A stretch of 45,124 bases of DNA from JBGPYB01 sp041493035 (GTDB lineage: Bacteria > Acidobacteriota > Vicinamibacteria > Fen-336). Positions 31,223-40,006 of the stretch are shown here, piece by piece; the first letter of the stretch is position 1, and each line of letters starts with the position of its first letter. The DNA lies in contig JBGPYB010000015.1 of assembly GCA_041493035.1 (NCBI GenBank), forward strand, positions 1-45,124, read 5' to 3'. The notes under the pieces are model-generated. The model was given only the letters and a program-made list of their open reading frames with translations, ran no database searches and was not told the origin of the DNA. The translations under genes were made by a program, and so were the position numbers.

Positions 31223-33015
31223 CCTGCGGTTTCCGACCGTTCGACGGGTCTCGGACCGTGGGTTCCGGCCTGGACCACGCGGTCACGGCCCTGGGCCTTG
31301 GCCGCATAGAGCGCTGCGTCGGCCGTGTCCACGAGCGCACGCGAAACGCGGCCGTCCTCGGGGAACGTAGCAACGCCGATCGAAATCGTCGTGCGCGCAC
31401 CGAACCGGCCCGGCCGGTGGGGGTGGGTGCTCACGGCAACACGGATCTTCTCGGCGACCTCCGTCGCTTGTTCCTTGACGCATGAAGGGAGGAGCACTGC
31501 CAACTCTTCTCCGCCGTAGCGGAAGGCCATGTCGGTGGACCGGATCGACTTCATGACCTGCCCCGCGACACGCCTGAGCGCCGCGTCCCCTTCGGTGTGA
31601 CCCCAGCGGTCGTTGTATTGCTTGAAGTGATCGAGGTCAAGGAGGAGCATGCTCAGGTTCCGCCCCTCGCGTTCGCAGCGCCGCATCTCCTTGTCGAGAG
31701 TGTCCTGGAAATGGCGATGGTTGTAGAGCCCGGTCAGACCGTCCGTGATCGCCAGGGCCTCGAGGGCGCGATTGGCTTCCCTCAGCCCCTCGTTCGAGCG
31801 GGAGAGTTCGTCGCGGGCTTCCTCGAGCTTGTGACGCCCGTCGCGGACGGTGTGGGCCATCTCGTTGAACGCGACCGTGAGATCGGCGATCTCATCGGCT
31901 CCGATCACCGGAAGGTCCACGAACTCCCCGGCGCTGACCTTCTTGGCTCCGTCCACCAGCAGCATGATCGGACGCAGGATCCGCCGGGCGGCCAGGTACG
32001 TGAGGCCGAAGATCAGGAGAAACGCCGAGCCCCCGAAGAGCAAGAGCCGCTCCCCCGATTTCTCCAAGGAGCTGTAAGCCGCGTCGTGGGTCACCGTGGC
32101 GGCGAGATATCCCTGGAGGGGCGAATCGAGGCGCCGGACACCGTAGACCGTTTCACCGAGGCCCGGAAGCGTCCCTTCCTTCACGGGGGTGACCACGGGA
32201 GAGTCCTCGGGAACCGCTACCGGGAACGGCCCGACGCCGCCGCGGGGAGTCTTACCGGGAACGGTGAGAACGTCGCCCTTGTCATCCACGAGCCAGAAGG
32301 TGGGAGCGAGGTCCGACGACGTCACGAGATGGGATTCGATTTCCTTGGCGTCGAGGCGCGGCAGCAGGAACGCGGTCTCGGCGTCGACCGGCGTGCCGAG
32401 GAGACTGTCGATCTCGCGGAGGTCGAGGCGTCCGATCAAGTAGCCGATGGTCCGGCCGCTGCGTTGAACCGGCTGCAACACGAGCTCGGTCGCCCGGCCC
32501 AGGTAGTCCGAGTGGTGGACGGGGCTCAGTCGCCCCTTCTCGAGATCTTTGATGTCGGGAGGGTTCAGAAGCTTTAGACCCCAATCTTCGAGATGCTCTT
32601 CTCGGGTCCCGGCAAGAACCTGCCCCGAGACGTCCATGACGAACAGGGATTCGTACACTCGGTAGTGGCCGAGCACGGAGTGGAGGTAGTCCACGAGGTC
32701 GCGGCGCACGCGCTCCCGATCCGCGCCGGGGCGCGAGAGCATCTCGACGCTCTCGAAGGCCACGGAAGAAGACGACCAGGCCGACGTTTCGTGGAGGCGC
32801 TGCTCCGCCCACTCCTGGAGTGCCGCAGACTTGCGGAAGAGCTGGTTGGTCAGGGCCTCGTGGACTTTGTCCTGGAGCGTGTCATGATTTCGCTGGAAGA
32901 GGTACCAACCAAGCCAAAGGAGCGGCACGGCGACGCAGAACAAGACGAGGCCAAGGAGCTTGGCTTGAAGGCTGATCCGAAAAGACCTGGGCGCCGGGGC
33001 CCCCTGGTCGGGCAT
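31219..33015 (-). CDS. Membrane diguanylate cyclase (Cache-HAMP-GGDEF)
   Basis: A 598-residue sensor that should make cyclic di-GMP. Two membrane segments (about 19-40 and 320-340) enclose a large extracytoplasmic domain, probably a double Cache fold. HAMP (about 343-395), a coiled coil, and a GGDEF domain follow. The active site is RYGGEEL (GGEEL at 501-505). An RxxD inhibitory site (RSTD) lies five residues upstream, so product feedback is likely. No EAL domain is present. PilZ receptors for the product lie at 39.4-40.0 kb. Its ATG is divergent from the ABC exporter genes. Confidence 0.95.
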   Translation of the reverse strand: MPDQGAPAPRSFRISLQAKLLGLVLFCVAVPLLWLGWYLFQRNHDTLQDKVHEALTNQLFRKSAALQEWAEQRLHETSAWSSSSVAFESVEMLSRPGADRERVRRDLVDYLHSVLGHYRVYESLFVMDVSGQVLAGTREEHLEDWGLKLLNPPDIKDLEKGRLSPVHHSDYLGRATELVLQPVQRSGRTIGYLIGRLDLREIDSLLGTPVDAETAFLLPRLDAKEIESHLVTSSDLAPTFWLVDDKGDVLTVPGKTPRGGVGPFPVAVPEDSPVVTPVKEGTLPGLGETVYGVRRLDSPLQGYLAATVTHDAAYSSLEKSGERLLLFGGSAFLLIFGLTYLAARRILRPIMLLVDGAKKVSAGEFVDLPVIGADEIADLTVAFNEMAHTVRDGRHKLEEARDELSRSNEGLREANRALEALAITDGLTGLYNHRHFQDTLDKEMRRCEREGRNLSMLLLDLDHFKQYNDRWGHTEGDAALRRVAGQVMKSIRSTDMAFRYGGEELAVLLPSCVKEQATEVAEKIRVAVSTHPHRPGRFGARTTISIGVATFPEDGRVSRALVDTADAALYAAKAQGRDRVVQAGTHGPRPVERSETAG

Positions 33016-33098
33016 GGCGTTGATCTACAATCATAGCCCCGAAAGATCCCGGACCTACAATTCTTTTCCTTCGGAAGACGCTTCCTGGAGGCCCTCCG

Positions 33099-34019
33099 TT
33101 GAGCACCGACGACGCCATTCGCCTGACCCACGTCGCGAAGTCGTTCTCAGGTCACCAGGCCGTCAAAGACCTGTCCCTCGCGGTTCCGCGTGGGAGCGTG
33201 TTCGGCCTCCTGGGACCCAACGGCGCGGGCAAAACCACCACGCTACGCATGGTCATGGACATACTGGCGCCCGACGCCGGAACCATCGAGATCCTCGGCG
33301 CGCCGGCGGGCCCAGGCTCCCGGGACCGCGTCGGCTATATGCCGGAGGAGCGGGGCCTCTACCCGAGGATGGTTCTCGATGAGCAGCTCCTTTTCATGGC
33401 CGAGATCAAGGGGACGACGCGGCGGGAGGCCGCAAGGCGCCTTCCCGCCTGGCTCGAACGCCTGGGCCTCGCGGACTGGGCGAAAAAGAGGGTCAACGAG
33501 CTCTCCAAGGGGATGCAGCAGAAGGCGCAGTTCATCGCCACCGTGCTCCATGAGCCACAGGTATTGATCCTGGACGAGCCGATGAGCGGACTCGACCCCG
33601 TGGGGATGGACAACATGCGGAACGTCCTCCTCGACCTGAAGCGCCAGGGGACGACCCTCGTTCTGTCGAGCCACCAGATGGAGACCGTCGAGCGCCTCTG
33701 CGACCGAGTCGCACTGATCGACCGCGGCGAGAAGCTCCTGGACGGAGCAGTGAGTGACGTCAAGAAGGAGCACGGCAAGAACACTCTGGTCCTCGCCTTC
33801 GATGGCGACGGTTCCTTCCTGGCCTCCGCGCCCGGTGTGGCCAACGTGACCGACTTTGGCCGCTATGTCGAGGTCCGCATGACTGAAGGCGCCGATCCCC
33901 AGATCCTGTTGCGTGAAGCGGCGGCGCGTCTCCGGGTGAGCCGGTTCGAGATCGTCGAACCGAGCCTTCACGACATCTTCGTGGAGCGTGTCACGGCTAA
34001 CGCGAAGGCGGTCGCGTGA
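33099..34019 (+). CDS. natA: ABC transporter ATP-binding protein (NatA type)
   Basis: A 306-residue ABC ATPase. Walker A is GPNGAGKTTT, the signature is NELSKGMQQKAQ, Walker B is LILDEPMSGLDP, and the H-loop is SSHQME. The C-terminal 80 residues (AVSDVKKEHGKNTLV...VEPSLHDIFVERV) match the NatA/CcmA-like exporters' extra domain. TTG at 33099 is the start, with GGAGG 7 nt upstream. It overlaps the permease start by 4 nt (GTGA). NatAB in Bacillus exports sodium; this family also exports antibiotics and other compounds, so the substrate is unproven. Confidence 0.9.
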   Translation: MSTDDAIRLTHVAKSFSGHQAVKDLSLAVPRGSVFGLLGPNGAGKTTTLRMVMDILAPDAGTIEILGAPAGPGSRDRVGYMPEERGLYPRMVLDEQLLFMAEIKGTTRREAARRLPAWLERLGLADWAKKRVNELSKGMQQKAQFIATVLHEPQVLILDEPMSGLDPVGMDNMRNVLLDLKRQGTTLVLSSHQMETVERLCDRVALIDRGEKLLDGAVSDVKKEHGKNTLVLAFDGDGSFLASAPGVANVTDFGRYVEVRMTEGADPQILLREAAARLRVSRFEIVEPSLHDIFVERVTANAKAVA

Positions 34020-35269
34020 GCCGCCTCTGGCCCATCGTGCGGCGCGAGTACCTGGAAAGAGTCCGCTCCAAGGCGTTCATCATCGCCACGGTGCTGGGGC
34101 CGGTCCTCATGGGCGGTCTCATGGTCATTCCCGTTCTCGTGGCCGGAAAGGCAGGCAAGCCTCTCCGGCTGGCGGTGCTGGACGACTCGGGGACACTGGC
34201 GGCGCCGGTGGAGGCCCAGCTCACCAAGCTCCGGCGTGACGACAACCCGCGCTTCGTCATCGAGCCTCCGCCCTTGGGATCTCCCGAGACACGCGAGCGC
34301 GAACTCAAGGCGGCCGTGATCGAGGGGCGACTCGACGGCTACCTTCACCTCCCGGCGGACTCTCTCCAGAAGGCGAGCGCGTCGTACTTCGGCAAGAACG
34401 TCAGCAACATGATCGACCTGCGGATGATGGAAGACGCGGTCTCGGACACACTTGTGGGCCTCCGCCTGACCGGAGCGGGGCTCGACCCCGTCAAGGTTCG
34501 CGACCTCACGAAGAAGGTGGATCTCAAGACCATTCGGCTGACCGCCGAAGGAGAGCGGGAGGACCGAGGAGCGGCGGCCCTCTTCTCCATCACTCTGCTG
34601 ATGATGCTCTACACGACCGTTCTCATGTGGGGCCAGGCGGTCCTCACAGGCGTAATCGAGGAGAAGTCCAACCGTGTCGTGGAAGTGATCGTCTCCGCCG
34701 TCCCCTCGACGAAACTCATGGCCGGGAAACTCCTAGGCGTGGGGGCCGTCGGGCTGACTCAATTCCTGGTCTGGGTCCTTTCGCTGGCGGGCGTGTCGCT
34801 CGCGGGCGCGAGCGTTGCCGCTGGGAGCGCGGCCCGTATGCCCGAAGTCAGCCCGCTTCTTCTGGGCGCCTTCGTCCTTTACTTCCTCCTGGGCTACCTG
34901 CTCTACTCCGCTCTCTTCGCCGCCGTTGGAGCTTCGGTCAACACGACTCAAGAGGCCCAGAGTCTGGCCTTCCCCGTTTTCATGCCGCTCGTCGTGGGCG
35001 TGATGTTCTTCCCCATGGTCCTCAACTCACCGGACAGCACGCTGTCCACCGTCCTATCGCTCATCCCCTTGCTCACGCCGTTGCTCATGTTCCTCCGCAT
35101 CACGGTGCTGGTCCCGCCGATGTGGCAGATCGCACTCTCGATCGCCTTGACCGGGGCCTCGATTGCCGGCGTGCTCTGGGTCGCCGCTCGAATCTACCGC
35201 GTGGGGATCTTGATGTACGGCAAGCGTCCGACGTTCCCCGAGATCCTGAGATGGGTCAGGACGCGCTGA
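34016..35269 (+). CDS. natB: ABC transporter permease (NatB type, ABC-2)
   Basis: A 417-residue ABC-2 permease. The first helix is near the start (KAFIIATVLGPVLMGGLMV), followed by an extracytoplasmic domain of about 140 residues, then five helices from about residue 180. The segment GVIEEKSNRVVEVIVSAVPSTKLMAGKLLGVGAVGLTQ is the conserved cytoplasmic coupling loop of the NatB/YhaP branch. The GTG start lies inside the stop of the ATPase gene. The pair makes a complete exporter. The closing helix ends shortly before a cytoplasmic tail. Confidence 0.9.
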   Translation: MSRLWPIVRREYLERVRSKAFIIATVLGPVLMGGLMVIPVLVAGKAGKPLRLAVLDDSGTLAAPVEAQLTKLRRDDNPRFVIEPPPLGSPETRERELKAAVIEGRLDGYLHLPADSLQKASASYFGKNVSNMIDLRMMEDAVSDTLVGLRLTGAGLDPVKVRDLTKKVDLKTIRLTAEGEREDRGAAALFSITLLMMLYTTVLMWGQAVLTGVIEEKSNRVVEVIVSAVPSTKLMAGKLLGVGAVGLTQFLVWVLSLAGVSLAGASVAAGSAARMPEVSPLLLGAFVLYFLLGYLLYSALFAAVGASVNTTQEAQSLAFPVFMPLVVGVMFFPMVLNSPDSTLSTVLSLIPLLTPLLMFLRITVLVPPMWQIALSIALTGASIAGVLWVAARIYRVGILMYGKRPTFPEILRWVRTR

Positions 35270-35330
35270 CCTTCGCTCTACGCGCAGCGCCTCGCAGACG
35301 GTTCACCCCACTCCGGCACGGGCGACGCAA

Positions 35331-36437
35331 TCAAACCGCCCTTCGGAACCGCGCAGGGGAGAACGCCCCGATGTCGATCCGCGGCGGGCGGCCGAGGGCG
35401 ATCTCCGCCGCAAGCTCCCCGACCAGCGGCCCCATCAGGATGCCGTTGCGATAGAGCCCGCCCGCATGGATGAGCCCCGGCACCGCACCGGGGCCGATGA
35501 CCGGCAGGCCGTCGGGCGTCGCTGGCCGCAGCCCGGCCCAGGTCTCCGAGATCCGGGCATCGCCGAGGGCCGGTGCGATCTCGAGGGCCGTGGCGAGCAC
35601 CGTCCGGAGACCGCTCGCGGTGACGCTCTTGTCGAAGCCGGCGCGCTCGATGGTGCTCCCCGCCAGGAGTCGACCATCGGCACGAGGGACGAGGTAGCCG
35701 TGCCCCGAGTACACCACATGCCTCAGAAGAGGAGGCGACATGTCGAAAGCCGCCATCTGGCCTCTCACGGGTTCTACCGGAGGAGGCGCCGGGTCGCCAC
35801 GGAGCCGTCCCGCCCAGGCCCCCATCGCGTTCACGACGACGGGGGCGGGGAAGACCTCGGTGCCCGCACTTACGCCCGCAACGCGCCCGTTCTCGACGAC
35901 AAGACCGCTGACCGGTCGTCCCACGACGATCGAGGCGCCTCGAGCCACGGCCGAGGCGGCCAGCGCCTTCGTGAGCCGCACGTTGTCGACCCAATGGTCT
36001 CCGCGAAAGTACAGGGCCCGCAGCACAGCAGGGTTCAGGTTCGGCTCCGCTTCCTTCACTTCGTCGGGTTCCAGCACGTCGACTTCGAGACGGTGGCGCC
36101 GGTGCCAGGCGGCCCGGTCCAGGAGCTGCTCGGCGCCGGATTCGGTCAGCGCGATGGTCAAGAGGCCCCGCTGAGAGTGGTCGACGGCGATTCCAGTCTC
36201 GGCCTCGAGGCTCGGCGCGAGGCGGACGTGATGGTCGCGTCCGGCCAGGGCCAGGGGAAGCAGGGTCGTCTCGTCTTCCGCCTCGGCCTGGGCGGCCAGG
36301 ATTCCCGCGGCGGCGGAAGAGGCCTCGGCTCCCACGCGTTGACTCTCGACGACGAGGACGCTCACGCCCTCTCCCGCGAGAAATCGTGCCGCGGCGAGCC
36401 CCACGACCCCTGCCCCGATGACTATCACGTCAGCCAC
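35331..36437 (-). CDS. thiO: Glycine oxidase-like FAD-dependent amine oxidase
   Basis: A 368-residue flavoenzyme of the DAO/ThiO family. The FAD fold starts at VIVIGAGVVGLAAARFLAGEG. Family features include SSAAAGILAAQ, the WVDN substrate loop, VVNAMGAWAG, and the C-terminal GLRPATPDGLPVIGPGAVPGLIHAGGLYRNGILMGP. ThiO makes dehydroglycine for the thiamin thiazole in aerobes. thiC lies 19 kb away in this window, which supports the reading without proving it. Other amine oxidases of the same family are possible. No thi operon surrounds it. Confidence 0.85.
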   Translation of the reverse strand: MADVIVIGAGVVGLAAARFLAGEGVSVLVVESQRVGAEASSAAAGILAAQAEAEDETTLLPLALAGRDHHVRLAPSLEAETGIAVDHSQRGLLTIALTESGAEQLLDRAAWHRRHRLEVDVLEPDEVKEAEPNLNPAVLRALYFRGDHWVDNVRLTKALAASAVARGASIVVGRPVSGLVVENGRVAGVSAGTEVFPAPVVVNAMGAWAGRLRGDPAPPPVEPVRGQMAAFDMSPPLLRHVVYSGHGYLVPRADGRLLAGSTIERAGFDKSVTASGLRTVLATALEIAPALGDARISETWAGLRPATPDGLPVIGPGAVPGLIHAGGLYRNGILMGPLVGELAAEIALGRPPRIDIGAFSPARFRRAV

Positions 36438-36532
36438 TCTGAGCTTCCCTCCTACTCTACTTTATACCGCAACCGCGTTCTGCTATCCTTTAGACAACAC
36501 TGGAGTTCCCGTTGGGAGAGGAGAGGAGGGTG

Positions 36533-37021
36533 GTGCAGAGCGGTCGCTGCGTCAACTGCCGTTCCGAGATCGCGGTTCCGGACACGTACGCCCACGGCGA
36601 CCACGTCAAGTGCGGCTCTTGCGGGACGAGGCACAAGGTCCAGCGAGGCGAAGGGCTACGACTGGTCCTCGCTGACATAGCCCCCTTGAAGGACTCCCTG
36701 CGCTCCAACGAGCAGCTTGTGTCACGCCTCGAGCAGGACCTGCGTGCGACCCGCTTGAGCTTGGGAATGGGCGCCAACGGCATCGTCGTCGGGATTCTCT
36801 ATGCTGGCTGGCTTGTCGCATTCAGGCAACAGATGATCAGCGTCGATCTCCTCTCGAAGGCTCTCCTGGTCGCTGTGGCCGCAGCGACCTTACTCGAAGT
36901 CGCCAACTTTCTCTTCCTCTCGAAGCGGCAGCGGATGTCGCGGCTGAACAACGAGATCGCGGAGGCTCGGGAAGAAGGGCGCCTCCTTCAGCAGAAGATC
37001 CGCGAAGCCGGCCGGCTCTAG
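36533..37021 (+). CDS. Zinc-ribbon membrane protein
   Basis: A 162-residue protein from GTG at 36533 (GAGGAG 9 nt upstream). In-frame GTG at 36530 and TTG at 36512 could add 1-7 residues. The N-terminus is a zinc ribbon: CVNC and CGSC 18 residues apart. A coiled coil (about 50-75), two membrane segments (about 80-97 and 104-130), and a second short coiled coil follow. This layout suggests a membrane-anchored adaptor. I do not recognise the family. It ends 2 bp from the convergent cNMP-binding gene, with no visible terminator between. Confidence 0.75.
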   Translation: MQSGRCVNCRSEIAVPDTYAHGDHVKCGSCGTRHKVQRGEGLRLVLADIAPLKDSLRSNEQLVSRLEQDLRATRLSLGMGANGIVVGILYAGWLVAFRQQMISVDLLSKALLVAVAAATLLEVANFLFLSKRQRMSRLNNEIAEAREEGRLLQQKIREAGRL

Positions 37022-37023
37022 GA

Positions 37024-38019
37024 CTACTCGACGAGGCCGGCGTCGAGCATCGCGACGACGGTCTTGTAGATGTAGTAGGAGCAGCGCGGCACGTCCTTGT
37101 GCAGGTCACCGATGGAAGCCCCCTTCTTGAACCGGGACCAGACGGCCACGGCCAACTCCAGCGTTTCGGGCTCCTCCCACTGGAGCTGGGTCGCCTTCTG
37201 CCGAAAGACCCTGGAAGGATCGGGGACCCGCTGTTGCAAGATCGGCAGCTCGTCCTCGAGGCGCACGGACTCCATGAGAAGGGAGATTCCTGGAAGCGTC
37301 ACGTCGGTCTGAACCTCGTCCTCGGAAACGTTCCGGCCGGCAAAGGAGAACTCTCCCTCGAGGGGGGACTGGAAGAGCTGAAAGACGGCGTCATCGCCAA
37401 TGAGCTGCCGGTATTTCGCCCGCGCGATGTTCCCCTTGAAGAAGAAGATCTCGGCGATTTTTTGTTTCCCGCCCTCGTGGGTGACCGTGAGGGTTCCGGT
37501 CTGATGGGAGCCGATCAGCGTCTGGATGATCGTGGCGAGGTCGAAGAAACGAAGGTTGCCCTGGAGTTGCTTTGCGAGGGAGCGCGGCACCTTCAGCGTG
37601 GTGAGTTCCACGCGCTTCGCCAGGACGAGACAGAGGTTCCGTGCGAAGTGTGGCAGCGTCACAATGAGATCGAGAAAGACCGGCTTCTCGACGGTGAAGA
37701 GCTCGGCGCGTTCGGGGGAACGGGCGGTGGCCGTGCGCGGGGAACCCGTGAGCAAGGCAATCTCACCGAGCACCTCTCCGGCGCCCAGGTAGGCGATCGC
37801 CGTGGCCTCGCTGCCGTCACCCGGAGCGGCGAGAATTTCGAGGACGCCGCTCTTGACGATGTAGAGCTTGTCCCCCTGGTCGCCCTGACGGAATACGACC
37901 GCCCCTGGACCATATTCCTGGACTCGCCCCTGAGCAAGCACCGCCTTCAAGACTTCTTCCGGTTGGCTCTCGAATAGGTCGGAGCCCCTCAGGAAGCTGG
38001 GATCGATCGGGGTGGACAT
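37024..38019 (-). CDS. Cyclic-nucleotide-binding domain / DUF4388 protein
   Basis: A 331-residue regulatory protein. Residues about 10-125 form a Crp-type cyclic-nucleotide-binding beta-roll, with GDQGDKLYIVKSGVLEIL and GEIALLTGSPRTATA. The GEIALL...RTAT phosphate-binding cassette is intact, so it may bind cAMP or cGMP. A DUF4388 (PATAN) domain follows at about 152-245 (LQGNLRFFDLATIIQTLIGSHQTGTLTV). The remaining 80 residues end in a winged-helix-like segment (SIGDLHKDVPRCSYYIYKTVVAMLDAGLVE). No DNA-binding Crp HTH is seen. It pairs in function with the DUF4388-J protein at 40.1 kb. No ribosome site precedes its ATG, but TAACAT lies 9 nt before it. Confidence 0.9.
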   Translation of the reverse strand: MSTPIDPSFLRGSDLFESQPEEVLKAVLAQGRVQEYGPGAVVFRQGDQGDKLYIVKSGVLEILAAPGDGSEATAIAYLGAGEVLGEIALLTGSPRTATARSPERAELFTVEKPVFLDLIVTLPHFARNLCLVLAKRVELTTLKVPRSLAKQLQGNLRFFDLATIIQTLIGSHQTGTLTVTHEGGKQKIAEIFFFKGNIARAKYRQLIGDDAVFQLFQSPLEGEFSFAGRNVSEDEVQTDVTLPGISLLMESVRLEDELPILQQRVPDPSRVFRQKATQLQWEEPETLELAVAVWSRFKKGASIGDLHKDVPRCSYYIYKTVVAMLDAGLVE

Positions 38020-38112
38020 GGACTTATGTTACACTCTGCCGCACTTGGGGCGGCGCTCAGACGGCCCGAGCGCGCCTCTCATCTGTAACGTTCAGATAAT
38101 AGAGGGTTTCCG

Positions 38113-38328
38113 ATGATCGAGCGCGAAGCCGCGATCAAGATCTACAGTGAAATCCTGGGAGCCAAGGGAGCCAAGGGTCGGCTGGTGCGCGTGGCTCCCG
38201 AAGGCTTCTACGAGGTCACGATCGAATCGGGCGGAAAGAACTTCACGGGGCTCCTGCCGATTCAATCGACGGTCCTCCTCGCCGCGGAAGCCGAGGAGGA
38301 AGTCCAGGCCGTCGAGGTGGAACGCTGA
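38113..38328 (+). CDS. Small protein of unknown function upstream of the reductase gene
   Basis: A 71-residue acidic protein starting at an ATG with GAGGG 7 nt upstream. It has a helix (EREAAIKIYSEILGAKG) and then a short beta region (GRLVRVAPEGFYEVTIESGGKNFTGLLP). No Cys, signal or known motif is present. Its stop TGA overlaps the CTG codon at which the next gene appears to begin, so its main visible role is translational coupling. The composition and codon use resemble neighbours, so I take it as real. Confidence 0.7.
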   Translation: MIEREAAIKIYSEILGAKGAKGRLVRVAPEGFYEVTIESGGKNFTGLLPIQSTVLLAAEAEEEVQAVEVER

Positions 38329-39362
38329 GCCGCGAGATCAGAGTTATCTTCTGCGGCCTCGGCCCCATCGGCCAAGGGGTGGCGCGGGTGGCCCTCCAGA
38401 CCGAGGGGCTCAAGATCGTGGGGGCCGCGGACCTGTCCCCGGAGAAGGCCGGCAAGGACCTGGGTGTCGTTCTCGGCTTGCCCAAGAAGATGCGGATCAA
38501 GGTCCAGGCGGATGTGGGCCGGCTGCTCCGCAAGACGAAGGCGGACGTGGCGGTCCTGTCGACGACGTCGGCGATCCGGGATGTGAAGGCTCAGGCGGCT
38601 CTCCTCATCCAAAAGGGACTCCATGTCGTCACCACCTGCGAAGAGATGTCTTTCCCGACGCCGGCGCATCAGTCGGCTTTCCGCGACCTGGACAAGCTGG
38701 CCCGGAAGAAGAAGGTGTCGGTCCTCGGCACGGGTGTGAACCCGGGCTACACGATGGACGCGCTGGTGCTGATGCTGACGGCGCCGTGCGCCCAGGTGAA
38801 CCGGGTCTCGGTCACTCGAGTCGTCGATGCGGGAAGCCGCCGTTTGCCGCTCCAGCGCAAGGTGGGTGCGGGGCTCAACCTGAACCAGTTTCGCCGGGCA
38901 CAGACCGAAGGCTCGGTGCGTCACGTGGGCCTTCCCGAGTCCGTTCACATGATCGCAGCGGGGCTCGGCTGGAAGCTGGAAAAGGTCGAAGAGACTCTGG
39001 AACCGGCCATCGCGCCGCGCGACCTCGACACCGAGTACCTGCGAATCCCGGCGGGAGCCGCCGCCGGAATCAAGCAGTCGGCGCGCGGTTACCGCAAAGG
39101 GGAACTGGCCATCAGCCTCGACTTGCAGATGTACGTCGGCGCCGAGTCCCCGCGGGACCACGTGCTGATCGACGGCGTACCCCCGATCGACATGACCATC
39201 GCGGGGGGGGTGGCTGGCGACATCGCCACGGCCGCGATCACCGTCAACTGCATCCCCAAGCTGCTAGCGGCACCTGCCGGCGTCGTCACGATGCGCGACA
39301 TCCCGCTGGTTCACCACTTCAACCCCCTCGAGCTCAAGACCCTCCCCAAGAAGAAGCGCTGA
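38325..39362 (+). CDS. Dihydrodipicolinate reductase-like dehydrogenase, probable CTG start
   Basis: A 345-residue NAD(P)-dependent dehydrogenase, resembling 2,4-diaminopentanoate dehydrogenase and other DapB-like enzymes. The N-terminal Rossmann motif (RVIFCGLGPIGQGVAR) and the GTGVNPGYTMDALVLMLT block are typical. No ATG, GTG or TTG lies in frame before the Rossmann motif; the first is GTG at 38379, which would delete it. CTG at 38325 overlaps the upstream stop as CTGA and has GAGGTGG 4-10 nt before it. I place the start there. The substrate is unknown; no ornithine- or lysine-degradation genes adjoin. Confidence 0.8.
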   Translation: MSREIRVIFCGLGPIGQGVARVALQTEGLKIVGAADLSPEKAGKDLGVVLGLPKKMRIKVQADVGRLLRKTKADVAVLSTTSAIRDVKAQAALLIQKGLHVVTTCEEMSFPTPAHQSAFRDLDKLARKKKVSVLGTGVNPGYTMDALVLMLTAPCAQVNRVSVTRVVDAGSRRLPLQRKVGAGLNLNQFRRAQTEGSVRHVGLPESVHMIAAGLGWKLEKVEETLEPAIAPRDLDTEYLRIPAGAAAGIKQSARGYRKGELAISLDLQMYVGAESPRDHVLIDGVPPIDMTIAGGVAGDIATAAITVNCIPKLLAAPAGVVTMRDIPLVHHFNPLELKTLPKKKR

Positions 39363-39381
39363 AGCGGCCCGCGAGGCGTCC

Positions 39382-39666
39382 CTAGCGGCCGTGGGTGCCG
39401 AGGTACTCGCCGAGGCGGCGTTCGTCGCGCGGGTCGATTCCGATGAACTGCACGCCGACATGGTATCCGCCGCGCTCGTAGGGACGGCAATGCCGCACTT
39501 CGGCCTGCACCCAGAGCGTGTCCCCGTCCAGCTCGAGGGCAAAATCGTGGATGGCGCCCGGGGTCAGGGGCGTCGTGATGGTCATCAGCGCCCCGCCGAG
39601 GCTCAGGTCGAGAAGGCGCGCGGGAACCTCGGCGCGGGCGGTCCCACGGGCAAGGGGCTCGGTCAT
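39382..39666 (-). CDS. PilZ-domain protein lacking the RxxxR arm
   Basis: A 94-residue single-domain PilZ protein. The DLSLGGALM segment matches the (D/N)xSxxG half of the c-di-GMP site. The N-terminal RRxxR half is absent: the start reads MTEPLARGTARAEVPARLL. GYHVGVQFIGIDP is the usual closing strand. By itself it should not bind the nucleotide normally. The ATG overlaps the upstream PilZ stop by 4 nt. That protein has the opposite defect. The two could act as a dimer or serve as ligand-free adaptors. Confidence 0.85.
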   Translation of the reverse strand: MTEPLARGTARAEVPARLLDLSLGGALMTITTPLTPGAIHDFALELDGDTLWVQAEVRHCRPYERGGYHVGVQFIGIDPRDERRLGEYLGTHGR

Positions 39667-39998
39667 CTCTCCGCCTTTCGCTCCCGCTGCAGGAACGACT
39701 GGAGGAGACCCACGTCCACCTCCTCGACGCCCTCAAAGTCGACGCCCACGCGGTAGGCGCCGCCTTCCGTTGCGGGGGGCTCGACGTTGACCACTCGGCC
39801 CCGGAGGTCGACGGCCACCTGAGCCAGGTCGAGGGTCAGATCGCAACGGGAGCCCAGGGCCATGGGCATTTCCATCTCGAGGGCCGCTCCGGTTTCCGAA
39901 AGGGCCACGACCCGAAACTCGGCCATGACGGTGGCGCGACCGACCATGCGCCCGTCGAGGCGGATCCGGGAATGACGTCGGCGGTCAGCGTCGCTCAT
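39663..39998 (-). CDS. PilZ-domain protein lacking the DxSxxG Asp
   Basis: A 111-residue PilZ protein. RRRHSRIRLDG near the N-terminus supplies the RxxxR arginines for c-di-GMP binding. The second motif reads ALSETGAAL, with Ala where (D/N)xSxxG needs an acid or amide. The barrel closes with GAYRVGVDFEGV. It is the first gene of an overlapping PilZ pair. No ribosome site precedes the ATG, and the start lies 8 bp from a near-palindrome shared with the divergent DUF4388-J gene. A diguanylate cyclase is encoded at 31-33 kb. Confidence 0.85.
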   Translation of the reverse strand: MSDADRRRHSRIRLDGRMVGRATVMAEFRVVALSETGAALEMEMPMALGSRCDLTLDLAQVAVDLRGRVVNVEPPATEGGAYRVGVDFEGVEEVDVGLLQSFLQRERKAER

Positions 39999-40006
39999 GG
40001 ATTCGG

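Noticed and set aside
38147..39385. 412-codon plus-strand frame overlapping the reductase
   Set aside because: Arg/Gly/Pro-rich shadow; the reductase frame has the Rossmann and NPGY motifs.
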